NCBI GenBank assembly: GCA_902766135.1
Contig: CACXCK010000055.1
Span: 1 to 7,489 of the forward strand
Origin: an uncultured Erysipelotrichaceae bacterium
GTDB taxonomy: Bacteria > Bacillota_I > Bacilli_A > RF39 > UBA660
Length of the DNA: 7,489 bases
Direction: 5' to 3'
The position numbers were made by a program, and so were the translations under genes. The notes below the pieces were generated by a model that searched no databases, had not been told where the DNA came from, and was given only the letters and a program-made list of their open reading frames with translations. Numbering within the stretch: position 1 is the stretch's first letter; every line of letters starts with the position of its first letter. Of this stretch, positions 6,076 through 7,489 are shown one piece after another.

Positions 6076-7107
6076 ATGAAGAATAAGAAGAATATTATTA
6101 TATTATTGGTAATTTTGTTATTTATTATTGGCGGTGTAGTTGTTTATTTAATTACAAATAATAAAAATAAAGAAGAAGAGGTACATGAGGAAGAGCCGAA
6201 AATTGAAGAACCAAAGCACGAAGAAAAAAAGATTCAAATATTTGATATGAATCTTCATACAAGACCTATTGCGGTAGTAATAAATAATACGCCGGTAGCT
6301 GTAAAGGTTCAGGAAGGAATAAATAATAGTTATATATTATATGAATTTCCAACAGAAGGTAATACTTCAAGATTAATGGCTCTATATCAAAACACACCTG
6401 ATGTAAATGTTGGAACGATTAGAAGTGCTAGACATAATTTTATAGATTATGCCCATGAGAATGACGCGATATTTGTAGCTTATGGATGGAGTGTTTTTGC
6501 TAAAAAAGAACTTCAAGCTGGGGCTATAGACTATGTTAATGGGATAACTGGGGCTGGACCATTTTGGCGAGATAATAAAGAGAATTTAGCGTATGAACAC
6601 ACTGTTTATACTAATTTAGCTAAGATTAAAGATTATGTTAGTAATTCATATAGGATGAGTAGTGAAGTAGAACCACCTATTAAGTATAGTGCCCTTGAGG
6701 TAAATTTAGATAGTGAAAAACCAGCTAGTAGTGTTTTATTAAATTATGGGCCTAGTAATGTTGAACATTATATTTATGATAATGAAACAAAGATGTATAT
6801 GCGAAACTTTAATGATACACCAGCACTTGATCATAATACAAAAGAACAAGTAAGTGTTAGAAATATTATTGTTGTTAAGATTACTTATTATTCTAAAGAA
6901 GGTACTAAATATTTAGAACTTAATGATACAGGCAGTGGGGAAGGATACTTTGTTACTAATGGTAAGATGGAAAATATTACTTGGAAAAAAGATAGTAGAA
7001 ATAGTCAAACTAAGTATTTAGATAGTAATGGTGAGGAAATAATAGTTAATGACGGTAGAACTTTAATAGCGCTTATCGGGGCTGATAAAGAAATTAATAT
7101 ATCTTAA
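6076..7107 (+). CDS. Membrane-anchored DUF3048 (YerB-like) protein
   Basis: The 343 residues begin with a Lys-rich N terminus and one hydrophobic segment (about 6-26, ending VVYLIT). A Glu/Lys/Pro-rich spacer follows (about 29-52), then the DUF3048 domain. Family marks are RPIAVVINN (63-71), SYILYEFPTEGNTSRLMALY (85-104), VGTIRSARHNFIDYA (112-126), AYGWS, GPFWRD and EHTVYTN. The C-terminal DUF3048_C part has ITWKKDSR and a final LDSNGEEI-x-VNDGRTLIALI. The related Bacillus YerB is a lipoprotein. Here no lipobox cysteine is present, so it should be held by an uncleaved N-terminal helix with the domain outside the cell. The molecular function of the family is not known to me. It begins three bases after the sugar transferase stop with only a weak G-rich SD (GGGG at 6061-6064), suggesting translational coupling and a possible link to surface glycan assembly. 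A terminator overlaps its last codons. Confidence 0.9.
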   Translation: MKNKKNIIILLVILLFIIGGVVVYLITNNKNKEEEVHEEEPKIEEPKHEEKKIQIFDMNLHTRPIAVVINNTPVAVKVQEGINNSYILYEFPTEGNTSRLMALYQNTPDVNVGTIRSARHNFIDYAHENDAIFVAYGWSVFAKKELQAGAIDYVNGITGAGPFWRDNKENLAYEHTVYTNLAKIKDYVSNSYRMSSEVEPPIKYSALEVNLDSEKPASSVLLNYGPSNVEHYIYDNETKMYMRNFNDTPALDHNTKEQVSVRNIIVVKITYYSKEGTKYLELNDTGSGEGYFVTNGKMENITWKKDSRNSQTKYLDSNGEEIIVNDGRTLIALIGADKEINIS

Positions 7108-7125
7108 AATAAGATATATTTTTTT
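7096..7125 (+). terminator. Intrinsic terminator overlapping the DUF3048 stop codon
   Basis: AATATATCTT (7096-7105) and AAGATATATT (7111-7120) form a perfect 10-bp stem with a 5-base loop AAAAT, followed by TTTTT. The left arm contains the last codons, and the TAA stop (7105-7107) straddles the arm and loop. Confidence 0.75.
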
Positions 7126-7150
7126 GCGTTGTTTGAAAATGTAAAACACC

Positions 7151-7179
7151 TTGATAAAATGGGCTATTCTTGGTATTAT
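7151..7179 (+). promoter_or_regulatory. SigA-type promoter for the GT2 glycosyltransferase gene
   Basis: TTGATA (7151-7156) and TATTAT (7174-7179) are separated by exactly 17 bp. A start near 7186 gives a leader of about 22 bases that contains the SD GGTGAGG (7193-7199). Unlike the ftsK and sugar transferase promoters, it sits about 30 bases beyond the terminator rather than inside it. Confidence 0.65.
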
Positions 7180-7207
7180 TAATAGAGAAGTTGGTGAGGA
7201 TGAGCAA

Positions 7208-7489
7208 ATGACAATTGATATAATTTGTCCGTTATATAATGCAGAACGTTATATTGTTTCTTTGCATTCTTCTTTGTTAAAACAAAAGAAAGTAAAGATA
7301 AATGATATACATTATATATTAACTAAAAGTAGTGATAATTCAGAATCTTTATTAAAAGAAAACGGGTATCATTATGATGTGATAGAAAAGAGTGAATTTT
7401 CACATAGTTTAGTAAGAGAAAAAGCAGGATTAAAAAGTAAAGCAGATATAATTGTATTTATTACTCAAGATGTGGTTATTGAAAGTGAC
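7208..7489 (+). CDS. GT2-family glycosyltransferase, rhamnosyltransferase-like (partial, 3' end outside window)
   Basis: The frame from ATG 7208 stays open to the right edge (94 codons). It begins MTIDIICPLYNAERYI, the usual first strand and loop of GT-A fold family 2 enzymes. It later shows EFSHSLVREKA and ADIIVFITQDVVIESD. The pairing of an 'H-S/G-x-x-R' motif with 'FxTQD' in place of the plain DxD is typical of the rhamnosyltransferase-like GT2 branch. These enzymes use dTDP-sugars on polyprenyl-linked acceptors in the cytosol. SD GGTGAGG is eight bases upstream. An ATG at 7200 is out of frame and stops after three codons. RmlA and the sugar transferase upstream support a role in surface polysaccharide synthesis. 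Acceptor and exact donor are unknown. Confidence 0.8.
   Translation, partial: MTIDIICPLYNAERYIVSLHSSLLKQKKVKINDIHYILTKSSDNSESLLKENGYHYDVIEKSEFSHSLVREKAGLKSKADIIVFITQDVVIESD

Noticed and set aside
614..7107. Mycoplasma-type genetic code (TGA as tryptophan)
   Set aside because: Conserved tryptophans are all TGG, and the GH30 gene ends in TGA exactly at the SD of rmlA.
7200..7211. Tiny upstream ORF ATG AGC AAA TGA overlapping the GT2 start
   Set aside because: Its ATG touches the SD with no spacer, so ribosomes should not start there; ATG 7208 has proper spacing.

Overview
The window is strongly AT-rich, uses TTA/AGT/AGA-type codons, and carries good Shine-Dalgarno (SD) sites of the GGTGAG or GTGAGG type. 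TGG encodes tryptophan throughout, TGA is used as a true stop, and the FtsK and sugar transferase are Firmicutes-like. I infer a low-GC Bacillota chromosome, perhaps an uncultured gut Bacilli/RF39-like lineage. The taxon is a guess; the use of the standard genetic code argues against Mycoplasmatales.

Layout: (1) Positions 1-525 hold eroded accessory genes. First comes the last ~30 codons of a probable RhuM-family protein, then a badly damaged Fic-family pseudogene that still shows the FRDGNGRT core and a C-terminal winged-helix tail. (2) A terminator/promoter overlap at 547-594 leads into a complete FtsK/SpoIIIE DNA translocase (614-2851). (3) Behind ftsK lie a small ORF resembling the C-terminal half of a Phd/YefM- or RelB-type antitoxin, an apparent ParE/RelE toxin tail, and a nested hairpin containing an IS3/IS150-like terminal sequence (2841-3140). 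(4) From 3186 onward there is an envelope- or exopolysaccharide-related region on the + strand. It contains a GH30 glycosidase without a signal peptide, directly followed by RmlA (glucose-1-phosphate thymidylyltransferase). Next are a short polyprenyl-phosphate sugar-1-phosphate transferase with a GTG start, a membrane-anchored DUF3048 (YerB-like) protein, and the first 94 codons of a rhamnosyltransferase-like GT2 glycosyltransferase that runs off the right edge.

How the genes work together: RmlA would supply dTDP-glucose, the precursor of dTDP-rhamnose. The sugar transferase would start glycan assembly on the lipid carrier, and the GT2 enzyme would extend it. DUF3048 proteins are extracytoplasmic and of unknown role, while the GH30 enzyme may recycle or remodel a glycoside inside the cell. 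The cluster forms three short transcription units (GH30-rmlA; transferase-DUF3048; GT2 onward). Each is preceded by a compact terminator-promoter junction with a very short predicted leader.

I see no CRISPR array, tRNA, rRNA or intact mobile element. I did not find a clear-cut new system. The most interesting signals are the decayed toxin-type modules on both sides of ftsK, the nested hairpin with a possible IS end, and the linkage of a cytosolic GH30 to RmlA.
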